Assembly (NCBI GenBank): GCA_052143575.1
Contig: JBKQSP010000041.1
Span: 1-64,000 of the forward strand
DNA length: 64,000 nt
From: JAKACA01 sp052143575
GTDB lineage: Bacteria; Actinomycetota; Acidimicrobiia; Acidimicrobiales; Bog-793
Direction of reading: 5' to 3'
The notes under the pieces were generated by a model. It was not told the DNA's origin, did no database searches, and was given only the letters and a program-made list of their open reading frames with translations. Every line of letters begins with the position of its first letter. Within the stretch, counting starts at the first letter, position 1. Shown one piece after another: positions 14,843 to 23,877 of the stretch. The translations under genes and the position numbers were made by a program.

Positions 14843-17596
14843 CTATTCTTTGACGGGGTGCCCTTCGCCCGAGAAGACCCTTCCCAACTCGGCCCGCGAG
14901 TGGATCTGCAGCTTGAGGTACACGCGGGCGAGGTTGTGCTCCACGGTCTTGGTGCTCAGAAAAGCGCGCTCGGCAATCTGCCGGTTGGTCATTCCCGAGG
15001 CGGCGAGGCGCCCGACCTCTTCCTCTGTCGCAGTCAGCTCGGCCCCGGCTCGTCGGACGGGTACCCGGGCTAGCTCGCCGTGGGCGCGGGCAACCCAAAG
15101 GGGGGACCCGAGCCGCTCCAGGACAGCCAGAGCCTCGGAGAGAGCCGTCCGGGCTGCGCGTCGTTGTTTCCTGCGGCGAAGCAGCTGGCCCTGGGCCAGG
15201 AGCGTGCGAGCGCGTTCGAAGGGCATCTCGAGCCTCTCGTGCTGGCGGAGGGCTTCATCCATCGCGAGGGCGGCGCCCTCGAGATCGCCGCCAGCCGACA
15301 AGAGGAGTCCTCGACACCGCGCCGCCGTGGCGAGTATCCAGGGCCGCGGGAAGACGGCCGCCCGCGCCTCGAACCTCGAGAGCAGTGCGGAGGCGGCGTC
15401 GAGATCGCCCACGGCGATGACGGCCTCTGTCTGGTCGGCGTGAAAGCGGTAGCGCACCGGCTCGCGGTACCCGGCGGCCTCCAAGGCGGCGTCGGCTCTC
15501 CCGAATTGGCTGACTGCCTCTTCGCTGTCGCCGGAGGACATGGCGGCGAAGCCGAGGAGCATCCGGCCACGGAGCTCGCGCAGCGGCGGTCCTGAGTCCC
15601 CCCTCCTGGCGAGCATCGAGGCGGCTGCCTCCCGCGCCCGATCCAGCTCGCCGAGATGGACGTCGAGGTAGGCATTGGCGTACACAGCGATTTGCCACAA
15701 CCCGCCGGGCTCGGAGCGGGCTGCCACCTCCGTGGCCTCAGCTGCCCACATCGCTGCGCGGGACCAGTCACCGGTCCAGGTCTCGATCTCACACAGGTGC
15801 GAAAGGATCGACGGCACGGACTTCTCGTCGCCCACGAGCCGGATGCGGGCAAGGGCGGCCTCGAGCCGGCTCCGACTGAGGGCGAAGTCGTCGTGCCACG
15901 CCGGCCAGTGCAAGGGCACGGGGCTCAGGTCGTGGAAGTCGCCGTCTTCCTGCAGCAGCCTGCCTCGCTCGGCGGCTTCCTCGTCGGCCCCTCGACCCGT
16001 CGTCAAACGCAGGTAGGCCCCGTAGAGGAGGGCCGTGGAGTAAAGCGCCCGGGTGCCGACGCCCTCCAACACGGCGGTTGCCGCCTCGCAATGGGCCAGC
16101 GCGCGCTGGGGGTCGCTTTCGGAGAGCCAGGCTGCCTCGTGGTGGATCCGCCCGATCAAGGCCGCATCGACCGTCAGCTCCAGGGCCGTCATGAGATGGG
16201 CGTAGCCGGTGCCGGCGTCGCCTTCACTGCCGCAGACCATCGCCATGCTCAAGAGGAGCTCGGCGCGCAGCTCGTGGTCGGAGCACCGAGAGAGGGCGGT
16301 TTCGAGAATCGAGCGCGCCTCGCCGGGGTTCTGACCCGTGTCGCCCAGGTGCCGAGCGAGCAGGAGCGATCGGCGGGCCGCCCGTTCCGAGTCAGCCGGT
16401 AGCGTCAGCTGCAGGGCGCGCCGGGCCAGCTCCCCCGCCTCGGACAGGGCGCCTCGCGAGGCCGCCGTCTCGGCAGCGCCGTCCAGGGTCGCTGCCACCG
16501 CCTCGTTCGGCCCGACAGCGCCGAGTCCCAGGTGCCGCGCCCTCTCGATCGGGTCCGTGACGCGAGCGGCCAAGCTGCGGTGGACCTCCCGCTGTTCGGC
16601 ACTCGATGCAGACTCCAACACCGCCGCGATGAGCAGCGGATGTGTGAAGCGGACGAAACCCAGATCGTCGATCTCGACGACTCCGGCCGCCTCCGCCGGA
16701 GCGAGCGCCTCGACGTCCACGTGCTGGTTTGACGGTCGCGAGAGGCACGCGGCGACAAGGAGCGCCCGGCGGCACGTGCTCGGCAGGCGCCGGAGCCGCC
16801 AGCGCACGAGAGAATGCACCTCTTCCGGCAGCACCGGCATCGCCGCTGGTGTGATCGGGCTCACGGTCCGCACGAGCTCGCGGGCGATCTCAACCCCGTA
16901 AAAGGGGTTGCCGTGGCTTGCCGCCACGATGCGCGCCAGCACTGGGCGCGGGAGGACGTCGCCGAGCTGGCGTTTCACGATCTCATGGAGAGAGGCCGTG
17001 CTGAGAGGGCCCAAGCGGACCTCGCGCCTCTGATCGGTGGGCAAGACCTCCTCGAACGTGCGTGGCCGATCGACGCCGGCCCGCACCGAGCTGAGCACCC
17101 CGAGCGGCTGCCGGTCCAGGCGACGGAGGGCAAAGCTCAACACCTCCGACGTGGCCACGTCCAGCCACTGGGCGTCGTCGACCGCAACGAGGGCCGGCGC
17201 GCCCCGCTCGGTCAGGGCGACGAGCAGGGACAGCACGGCAGTGGCGACGAGTCGGCGCGGGAGCGGGTTCGAAGTGGGAGCCTGCCGCAAGAGGGCGATG
17301 TCGAGGGCCTGGCGCTGCATGCCCGGCAAGCATGAAAAAGCTTCCACTGGCACGTCTGACATCAGGTCGGTCAGCCCGGCAAAGGCATACTTCGCCTCGG
17401 CCTCGGTCGGCCGAGTCAGTAAGACTTCGTAGCCGAGGTCGGACGCTCGTCGGATGGCCTCGTTCCATATGGTTGTCTTCCCGATCCCTGCCGGTCCGGT
17501 GACCGAAAGGGCGGCAAGGTGGGTCGCCGACCGTCGTATGAAGGTGTCAACCTCCGCGAGCTCGGAGTTACGCCCGATGACGCCGTTCACGCCCAC
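14843..17596 (-). CDS. LAL-type LuxR transcriptional regulator (ATPase-TPR-HTH)
   Basis: A 917-aa protein with the MalT/LAL architecture. The N-terminal AAA/NACHT-like ATPase has Walker A GPAGIGKTT at residues 34-42 and a Walker B-like VAVDDAQWLD near 155. Its long middle is alpha-helical, with TPR-like repeats rich in AL..A...A. The C-terminal GerE/LuxR helix-turn-helix spans about residues 850-905 (LTATEEEVGRLAASGMTNRQ, then STKTVEHNLARVYLKL). Such regulators bind ATP and an unknown ligand and activate transcription. GTG17596 starts 18 bp after the glycosyltransferase stop, so the two share a transcript. The block of secreted-protein genes around it is a natural target, but that is inference. 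Confidence 0.9.
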   Translation of the reverse strand: MGVNGVIGRNSELAEVDTFIRRSATHLAALSVTGPAGIGKTTIWNEAIRRASDLGYEVLLTRPTEAEAKYAFAGLTDLMSDVPVEAFSCLPGMQRQALDIALLRQAPTSNPLPRRLVATAVLSLLVALTERGAPALVAVDDAQWLDVATSEVLSFALRRLDRQPLGVLSSVRAGVDRPRTFEEVLPTDQRREVRLGPLSTASLHEIVKRQLGDVLPRPVLARIVAASHGNPFYGVEIARELVRTVSPITPAAMPVLPEEVHSLVRWRLRRLPSTCRRALLVAACLSRPSNQHVDVEALAPAEAAGVVEIDDLGFVRFTHPLLIAAVLESASSAEQREVHRSLAARVTDPIERARHLGLGAVGPNEAVAATLDGAAETAASRGALSEAGELARRALQLTLPADSERAARRSLLLARHLGDTGQNPGEARSILETALSRCSDHELRAELLLSMAMVCGSEGDAGTGYAHLMTALELTVDAALIGRIHHEAAWLSESDPQRALAHCEAATAVLEGVGTRALYSTALLYGAYLRLTTGRGADEEAAERGRLLQEDGDFHDLSPVPLHWPAWHDDFALSRSRLEAALARIRLVGDEKSVPSILSHLCEIETWTGDWSRAAMWAAEATEVAARSEPGGLWQIAVYANAYLDVHLGELDRAREAAASMLARRGDSGPPLRELRGRMLLGFAAMSSGDSEEAVSQFGRADAALEAAGYREPVRYRFHADQTEAVIAVGDLDAASALLSRFEARAAVFPRPWILATAARCRGLLLSAGGDLEGAALAMDEALRQHERLEMPFERARTLLAQGQLLRRRKQRRAARTALSEALAVLERLGSPLWVARAHGELARVPVRRAGAELTATEEEVGRLAASGMTNRQIAERAFLSTKTVEHNLARVYLKLQIHSRAELGRVFSGEGHPVKE

Positions 17597-17614
17597 CTGC
17601 CCCGATCACCGGAC

Positions 17615-19432
17615 TCACGGGTGCGCCGGCTGCTCGGCCGGGCAACCCAGCATGGCCGCCAGAGTGCTCACGTAGTCGTGCGAGTCGTAGCGCTCATGTA
17701 CGAGGGCCGAGCCGGCGGCGGCTATTGCCTGCCGCGTCGCTCGATCCGTCTCGAGCACACGCCGGAGTGCTGCCTCCGCGGCCGCGACGCTCCGGGGCTC
17801 GAAGAGCCAGCCGGTTTCGGCGTCGGTGATCAGCTCCGGCACCCCGAAGACAGCGGTTGCGAGCACCGGGACCTCGAAGCACATCGCCTCCAGCAGTGTG
17901 CGCGGGAGCGACTCCACGTCGGAGGCGGACACGAGGACGTCGGCGGCGAGGTACCAGAAAGACGGATCGGCCATGACGGGCACGATGCGGCACCGGCCGG
18001 CCAGCCCGGCATCGGCCACGAAGCGACGCAGTCCGTCGGTGTACTCCCCGGCGATGGCCCCGACGAACACGAGCAGGGCGTCGGGGTACTCGTCGGCGAT
18101 GCGGGCAAAGGCCTCTGCGGTCGTCGTCTGTGCCTTCCGCTCCTCGATGGTGCCGACGCAGAGGAGGACCGTCTCCTGCGGTGAGAGCCCGAGCAGGTAG
18201 CGGGCGTCGGTCCGTGATGTCCCGGCCCGCGCGGCATCGATGGCGGCGGTGTCGACGCCATAGGGAACCACGACAGCATGGGCCGGGTTGACGAAGTCGA
18301 GGAACAAAGCCCGTGTCGCCTCGGCGACGAACACGGCCCTCGGTGTTCGTCGCAGGGCTCGTAGGGCGGCCGCCTGCACGAGCGGATGCACGGTGTCGGG
18401 AGGGTACAAGGCGGACATGATCACCGACGGCGCGTAACTCTCGTGCAGCGCCCACACAGATGGGAGTCCGAGGCGGCCGGCTACGTCGGCGCCGATGAAG
18501 GAGACGAACGTGTTGACGAGCACGGTCGTATGGCCACCATCGATGGTGAGGGCTTCGAGCTCGGCAACCGCCTTCTCGTAGGACTCGACGTCCCAGACGG
18601 GGCATGGCCCCGTGACCTGGAGGCGGATACCGAGGGCTTCAAACCTGGCGCCGTCGGGTCCGGCAGCTGGTGAGATCACCGTGCAGGGAAACGCCCGCCC
18701 GGCTCCGCAGCGCTCAAGGAGATGCCACAGCCACAGCTGAGCCCCACCCCGGTTGAGGTCGTGGGCAAATACCAGCAGATTGAACTCGGCGCCGGCTGCG
18801 GGCGACGGTGGTCGGGTGGGCAGGGCTTGCGGCCTTTGTTCGACCACGGCCTCGCTGAGCGACGCCGGCGATTGGAGCGCCTCCGTCGCGGGCGCGGCAT
18901 CGACAGTCCGTTCCGCCACGAGGAAGGGCTCTCCGCCGATCGGGTAGGCACGAACCACGATGGAGACGGTTGCTCCATCGAATCCGGAGAGGTCGAGCAG
19001 GGCTTCGAAGCCCGACACCCTGGCATGCGCGGCGCCCATGAGGGCGAGAGCATCCTCCCGGATGAGCCCGAGCCGCGCACGGACAGGGCTGCGATCGCTC
19101 ACCTCGATCTCGACGCGATCGACGGGCGCCCTCGGATCGCAGGCCCAGCCGGTCAGTTTCGTGACGCCTCGCCCCCCGATGTCGTCGAGGGCGCCGCCAG
19201 GTTGCCGGAACGCGCTGTCGGCCGTCGCTGCGCCCGTCGTGGTCGGCTGCGCAGTGGGGCTGGCATCCCAGCTCGGCTCGAGGAGATCTCGGCGGGCGCG
19301 GCGGCGACGCAGGCCGGCGAGAACCGCGACGCCGACAAGTATCGAGGCGAGACCCCTCGAGCCTCGCCGCCCGGCGCGACAACCTCGGTCACGAGGGCGC
19401 CACGAACGCTGGCTGAATTGGAACGCAGGCAT
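17615..19432 (-). CDS. Family 4 glycosyltransferase with N-terminal membrane segment and beta-sandwich domain
   Basis: About 605 aa. A short hydrophobic segment near residues 28-41 (GLASILVGVAVLAG), followed by RRRRARR, suggests a membrane tether with the bulk in the cytoplasm. Residues ~75-180 contain a beta-rich domain that includes GWACDPRAPVDRVEIEV. From ~205 on, the protein reads as a GT-B transferase. FNLLVFAHDLNRGGAQ is the acceptor-domain glycine motif, and CVGTIEERKAQTT starts the donor domain. DVESLPRTLLEAMCFEVPVLAT is the GT4 EX7E-type donor-binding region. It probably adds sugars to an envelope glycan or secreted protein. ATG19432 is preferred over TTG19453. It is transcribed with the downstream LAL regulator. 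Confidence 0.82.
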   Translation of the reverse strand: MPAFQFSQRSWRPRDRGCRAGRRGSRGLASILVGVAVLAGLRRRRARRDLLEPSWDASPTAQPTTTGAATADSAFRQPGGALDDIGGRGVTKLTGWACDPRAPVDRVEIEVSDRSPVRARLGLIREDALALMGAAHARVSGFEALLDLSGFDGATVSIVVRAYPIGGEPFLVAERTVDAAPATEALQSPASLSEAVVEQRPQALPTRPPSPAAGAEFNLLVFAHDLNRGGAQLWLWHLLERCGAGRAFPCTVISPAAGPDGARFEALGIRLQVTGPCPVWDVESYEKAVAELEALTIDGGHTTVLVNTFVSFIGADVAGRLGLPSVWALHESYAPSVIMSALYPPDTVHPLVQAAALRALRRTPRAVFVAEATRALFLDFVNPAHAVVVPYGVDTAAIDAARAGTSRTDARYLLGLSPQETVLLCVGTIEERKAQTTTAEAFARIADEYPDALLVFVGAIAGEYTDGLRRFVADAGLAGRCRIVPVMADPSFWYLAADVLVSASDVESLPRTLLEAMCFEVPVLATAVFGVPELITDAETGWLFEPRSVAAAEAALRRVLETDRATRQAIAAAGSALVHERYDSHDYVSTLAAMLGCPAEQPAHP

Positions 19433-19584
19433 TGCCCTTGCAGACTTGCACAAGCGGCGTGCCGTGGGTCACCGAGGTTCCCCCGCGCGCGGCCAGCCGC
19501 CAAAATGGCGGGCCGATACGATTGCTGCGACAGCCGGACAGCGACGGGCCCGCCGGGCACCCGCCGGAACGAAGGGGGCCCTTG

Positions 19585-22494
19585 ATGCGCGTTCTCCACG
19601 ATCGTGTCGCGAGGTCGGGCCGCCTCGTGGTAGCGGCGAACCTGGCTCTCATTGCCGGGGTGATGGGGATCGCCGTCGGCCCGGCGGCCGCGACAGGCTC
19701 GAACGACCCGGCGCTGCCGGCTCATCGGGCGGCGCTGCCGGTCCCTCATGTCGGCGCCATCTCTGGGACGATCGCGAACCCGTTCGGCGACGGCGTGGTG
19801 GGCCTCTGCGTCAGCGCCCTCAGCAGCAGCGGCGTCGCAGCAGCGGCGAGGACCGATACCGACGGCACGTTCGCCCTCAGCGACGTTCCGGCCGGCCGTT
19901 ACCGTCTGCGCGTCACCGCCTGCACGGCGATCTCGGCGTACTTCCCCACGTTTTACCCTGCGGTCACCGACACGACGACGGGCGATCTCGTCGCCGTCCG
20001 CCCCGGTCAGCTCACTGACGGTGTGCACGTCGTGGTGTATCCCACCGGAGGAGACCGGGCGCTGCGCTCCGAGCTCAAGGTTGCGAGCCGGGCGGATCGA
20101 CCCCGCTCCGGCGGGTCCATCTCGGGAACCGTGACCAATTCCTCCGGCCACGACCTGGCGGGCATCTGCGTGGTGGCGACGGAGGTATCGAGGGTGGGCT
20201 TCGGCTCCAGCACCACGAAGTCCAACGGGACCTACACCATGACAAGGCTGTCTGCGGGCACCTACATCGTCGAGTTCCTCTCGTGCGGCGGGACGACGTC
20301 CTACGTGACGCAGTGGTACAAGGACGAGGGCTCGTCGGCGACCGCCACTCCGGTTGCGGTCGGCGCCGGGAACACGCCGGGCGTCAACGCCAAGATGATC
20401 CAGGCCGGGTCGATCAGCGGCATCGTGAAGTCCGGCGGGGGGGCGGGCCTCTCCGATCTCTGCGTGCTCGCCGACGGCCTCGGCACCTCTTCCGGCAGCG
20501 CCGGCAATGCGCTGACAGGGTCGAACGGTGGCTACACCATCACCGGCCTTGCTCCCGGCAGCTTCGCGGTGGAGTTCGAGAACTGCGGACCGTCCGGCAA
20601 CTGGGCTCCGCAGTGGTACCACGGCCAGGCGCAGTACACGACCTCGACCGCCGTCCCGGTCACGAGCGCTCACGACACCAAGATCACGACCGCAATCATG
20701 CAGCCCGGTGGCGAGATCACCGGCAAGCTGACGAACAGCTCCGGCGCCGGTGTCAGCGGCGCCTGTGTCTACGTCGCAACTGACAACGGGGCGGATTACA
20801 ACTACAGCGGCAACCCCACCGGGAGCGACGGCACCTACACCTTCGCAAATCTTCCGACAGACGCCTACAGCGTGTTGTACTTCCCGGGTTGCGGGTCCGG
20901 CCCGGCCGACCGTTACTTCGCGGGCGAGTCCGTCGTGAGCAAGGCGAACCCTGTGTCGGTCGTCGCCGGCACCGTGACGACCGAGGTCGATCAGACGCTC
21001 GTCACCGGCGGCTCCATCACCGGCCGCGTCGTGAACTCGGCAGACACCCCGCTGAGCAGGATTTGCGTGACGGCGACATCGACGGCCGTCTTCGAGACCG
21101 CCGTGACGACGAGCGATGGGAGCTACATCCTGCCCGGGCTCCTGCCCACCTCCTACACGATCGAGTTCAGCGCCTGCGGAAACACCGGTAACTACGCCCC
21201 CCAGTGGTTCGACGGCCAACCGTCCTCGACGTCGGCGAAGAAGGTCACCGTGACGAACGAGACCACGACGCCCAACATCGATGCCACCCTCGAGACGGGC
21301 GGCATCCTCGCCGGCACGGTCATGAACGCCGGCAGCAAGCCCGAGAGCGGGGTCTGCATCTTGGCGGTCGCCAAGAAGGCGGGCTTCCTCGGTGGGTCAG
21401 CCTTCAGCGCCCCCAACGGGAGGTACGCGATCAGCGGTCTTGACACGGCGAGCTACGTCGTGTCCTTCTCCATCGCCGGCTGCGGCAACCCAGGCAACCT
21501 CGCCCCGCAGGTCTACAAGGCTTCTTCGTCCTTCGCTGGCGCCACAGCCGTGCCGGTGAAGCTGGGCAAGTCCACGACAGGCATCGACGCCCACCTCCTG
21601 AGCGGAGGGATCATCTCAGGAGCCGTGAAGAACACGGCGGGTTCGGCCCTTGGCGGCATCTGCGTGAAGGCTGACGGGAGCCTCGTTTCGGTAGACACCA
21701 CGACGGAGCCAAACGGCACGTATGCGATCGACGGCTTGTCGAGCGGCACCTATACCGTTTCCTTCTCGACCGGCTGCGGCAACGACGGCAACTTCCTGTT
21801 CCAGTACTACAAGGGCAAGGCGAACCTCGGGACCGCCAGCGCGGTCCGCGTGACGGCCGGCAAGCTGACCCCGGGCATCGACGCCACCCTTGCCGCCGGC
21901 GGGACGCTGAGCGGCACGGTCACCGGTTTGGGCAAGGCGCTCCTCGGGATGTGCGTGGAGGCGGACGGTCCCGCCGTCGGGACGGCGGAGACCTCGATCA
22001 CCGGTGCCTACAGCGTCTCGGGCCTCCCGAGCGGCAAGTACGCCGTCGAGGTGTCGACGACCTGCGCCGACGCGCCGTATGGGAACTGGTTGACCCAGTA
22101 TTACAAAGGTTCCTCCTCACGGGCTGCGGCCAAGCTCGTGCAAGTAATGGTGGGCCACGGCGTGAGCGGCGTTGACTTCGCGGTCTCCGGCGCCGGCACC
22201 ATGACGGGCACGGTGACGGCTGCCACGGGTCACGAAGCGCTCGCGGAGATCTGTGTGCAGGCGTTCCCAGTTGTAGGCGGGCCCTTCGACGTCGCCATCA
22301 CGACGACGAACGGCGGCTTCGAGTTCGTGGGCTTGCAACCTGGCACCTACAAGGTCGAGTTCACGACGGGGTGCGGCAACACCGGTGGGTACACCACTCA
22401 GTGGTTCCGGGGTCAGTCCTCCGAAGCGTCGGCGACGCCGGTGACGGTGAAGGCCGCCACGAACACTCCCGGAGTGAACGCGGCGCTGACCTGA
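19585..22494 (+). CDS. Secreted protein of nine carboxypeptidase-regulatory-like (SdrD-B/CNA-B type) repeats
   Basis: A 969-aa protein with a signal peptide (RSGRLVVAANLALIAGVMGI, cleavage near AAATG). The mature part is nine tandem domains of about 90-105 residues. Each opens with GG(S/T)ISGTV.N, continues G(I/V)CV.A, then a GTY.I.GL..G.Y.V.F..CG block and a ...YTTQWYKG.....TA.PV.V.AG..T..IDA.L end. This is the carboxypeptidase regulatory-like beta-sandwich. A conserved Cys pair per repeat (in GICV and FS.GCG) suggests intradomain disulfides. No LPXTG motif or C-terminal membrane segment is present. ATG19585 has GAAGGGGG about 8 bases upstream. It likely forms a long extracellular stalk or matrix fibre. 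Confidence 0.8.
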   Translation: MRVLHDRVARSGRLVVAANLALIAGVMGIAVGPAAATGSNDPALPAHRAALPVPHVGAISGTIANPFGDGVVGLCVSALSSSGVAAAARTDTDGTFALSDVPAGRYRLRVTACTAISAYFPTFYPAVTDTTTGDLVAVRPGQLTDGVHVVVYPTGGDRALRSELKVASRADRPRSGGSISGTVTNSSGHDLAGICVVATEVSRVGFGSSTTKSNGTYTMTRLSAGTYIVEFLSCGGTTSYVTQWYKDEGSSATATPVAVGAGNTPGVNAKMIQAGSISGIVKSGGGAGLSDLCVLADGLGTSSGSAGNALTGSNGGYTITGLAPGSFAVEFENCGPSGNWAPQWYHGQAQYTTSTAVPVTSAHDTKITTAIMQPGGEITGKLTNSSGAGVSGACVYVATDNGADYNYSGNPTGSDGTYTFANLPTDAYSVLYFPGCGSGPADRYFAGESVVSKANPVSVVAGTVTTEVDQTLVTGGSITGRVVNSADTPLSRICVTATSTAVFETAVTTSDGSYILPGLLPTSYTIEFSACGNTGNYAPQWFDGQPSSTSAKKVTVTNETTTPNIDATLETGGILAGTVMNAGSKPESGVCILAVAKKAGFLGGSAFSAPNGRYAISGLDTASYVVSFSIAGCGNPGNLAPQVYKASSSFAGATAVPVKLGKSTTGIDAHLLSGGIISGAVKNTAGSALGGICVKADGSLVSVDTTTEPNGTYAIDGLSSGTYTVSFSTGCGNDGNFLFQYYKGKANLGTASAVRVTAGKLTPGIDATLAAGGTLSGTVTGLGKALLGMCVEADGPAVGTAETSITGAYSVSGLPSGKYAVEVSTTCADAPYGNWLTQYYKGSSSRAAAKLVQVMVGHGVSGVDFAVSGAGTMTGTVTAATGHEALAEICVQAFPVVGGPFDVAITTTNGGFEFVGLQPGTYKVEFTTGCGNTGGYTTQWFRGQSSEASATPVTVKAATNTPGVNAALT

Positions 22495-22595
22495 CGGTCC
22501 AGGCGGCTCACCCGAGGCAGAGCCGACGCGGAACAACGGGCGCAAGGAGACGAGGAGTCAGAGCGTCTCCGTCTTTGCATGAAACAGACGAAGGC

Positions 22596-23069
22596 TCAAG
22601 GCTGGGTGCACTTCGTCCCGGAAGTCTTGATCGTGGTCTCTGCGGTGGCTGAGGAGTTCGCACTGACCCACGTCGTGCCCACGTAGGCGGCGACCTCGAA
22701 CCAGTAGTTGGCCGCCGAGAGCGTCCCGCTCGTCCAGGGCGTCCCCGATACACCGCTGGCGGCGCTCACGTATCCCGTGGTGGCGGACGTCGTCGAGTCG
22801 AAGATGGTGTAGCTCGAAGCGTGCGTCACCGTGGTCCAGGCCACCGTCACCTTCTGCTCGCTCGACGAAACGCAGGTGGCCGAGACGCCCGTGGGTGTGG
22901 AGGGAGCGGGCTGGGCGTGAGCTTCGGCGGAACTGCCGCTCTTCAGCACCAGCAGCCACGTCGAGGCCAACGCAGGAGTTGTCGAGATCAGCAAGAGCGT
23001 GCAGAGGGCGGCCGACGAAAGCAGCCCGGGGAGACCCCGGGCTGCCGATCGGCTGGCTTCTCTGCGCAT
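22596..23069 (-). CDS. Small secreted Fn3-like protein
   Basis: A 157-aa protein. An N-terminal signal or anchor segment (LLSSAALCTLLLISTTPALA) and a second hydrophobic stretch STWLLVLKSG are followed by a single domain from about residue 60. That domain resembles a fibronectin III fold: GVSATCVSSSEQKVTVAWT, ASSYTIFDS, NYWFEVAAYVGTTW. Two Cys residues at the ends of the domain could close a disulfide. It starts 18 bp after the pilin-like gene on the same strand. The pair recurs together in the pattern of actinobacterial surface-fibre loci, as far as I recall, so a two-component extracellular structure is the likely context. No enzymatic motif. Confidence 0.65.
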   Translation of the reverse strand: MRREASRSAARGLPGLLSSAALCTLLLISTTPALASTWLLVLKSGSSAEAHAQPAPSTPTGVSATCVSSSEQKVTVAWTTVTHASSYTIFDSTTSATTGYVSAASGVSGTPWTSGTLSAANYWFEVAAYVGTTWVSANSSATAETTIKTSGTKCTQP

Positions 23070-23087
23070 GATTCGTTACTCGGACGG

Positions 23088-23789
23088 TCAGCTCGTCCAA
23101 CTGTCGGTGACCGGGCTCGTCGTGACGCTGGCGGCACCGCCGGTGGCGCCGACACCAGTCAACGACGGCATCGAGAAGAACGTGTTCTCGCAGGCCGCCG
23201 GTGCAGCGGACGTCATGCTGGCGTCGTTGGTGAGCGTCACGGTCAACGGGTTGTTGCTCTGCCCGTTTGCTGCCACGGTAAGCGCCGTCGTGAGGGTGTG
23301 GGAGCTACCGCTCGTCGACGTCGAGTAGTTCCAGATGACGTCGCTCGGCGTGGCGGCGAGGCATCCCGTCTGCGTCGTCGTGAGAGCGCTCGTCGTGTAG
23401 CCGGTGGCATACGTCGTGCTGGTCGGCAGGTTGACCGACGTCACGGTGACCGGATACGGGTTGGGGTTCGAGATCGTGAGGACGACGTCGCCGGTTCCGC
23501 CTGGGTAGAGCAGGTTGCTGGCGGCAGGGGAGGCAACGGCCGTGATCGTCAGGTTCGAGACGGTGGCGGACTGTCCTTCGCCGCTCGAGCCGGCGCTGAT
23601 CCCGACGACCCAGTTCGTGGCCGCGTAGGCTCCGCTCCCGGCCAACAGGACGCCGAGGACGACGCCGACGATCTTGGACCGGGGGCGTCGTGGCATCCAG
23701 CGCCGGCTCGTGGCGGCATGTCTCGGAGCAGAACGGCGACGTGCTTCCTCTCCCGAGATGTCAGTGGGAGTGTCATTAGTAGATGGCAT
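23088..23789 (-). CDS. Secreted pilin/TasA-like beta-sandwich protein
   Basis: A 233-aa protein with a long basic N-terminal part (to ~38), then the hydrophobic segment KIVGVVLGVLLAGSGAYAATN, as in SipW-dependent or class-III-like signal peptides. The mature domain contains LYPGGTGDVVLTISNPNPYPVTV, the recognisable 'YPGG ... NPN' pattern of an actinobacterial family of small secreted fibre-like proteins, and two Cys residues (QTGCL, AACEN). No signal peptidase gene is adjacent. It starts a two-gene unit with the Fn3-like protein. A PAS-LuxR regulator gene lies 88 bp upstream on the same strand. Confidence 0.65.
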   Translation of the reverse strand: MPSTNDTPTDISGEEARRRSAPRHAATSRRWMPRRPRSKIVGVVLGVLLAGSGAYAATNWVVGISAGSSGEGQSATVSNLTITAVASPAASNLLYPGGTGDVVLTISNPNPYPVTVTSVNLPTSTTYATGYTTSALTTTQTGCLAATPSDVIWNYSTSTSGSSHTLTTALTVAANGQSNNPLTVTLTNDASMTSAAPAACENTFFSMPSLTGVGATGGAASVTTSPVTDSWTS

Positions 23790-23877
23790 GGTCTAGGTGT
23801 CGACGTCATCTGAGTTGACCTTGAGGTCCCGCCGTACGGGACTTCTACCAGTACAGTACGGGTTTCTTCTACGTAAG

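Noticed and set aside
19153..21219. 688-aa minus-strand frame over the start of the nine-repeat protein
   Set aside because: The plus strand has recognisable repeated domains; the minus frame shows no conserved motif and runs across the glycosyltransferase start.
23826..23842. GTCCCG-CCGTA-CGGGAC hairpin between the multi-PAS regulator and the pilin-like gene
   Set aside because: A six-base stem without a T-run; too weak to call a terminator or a switch.
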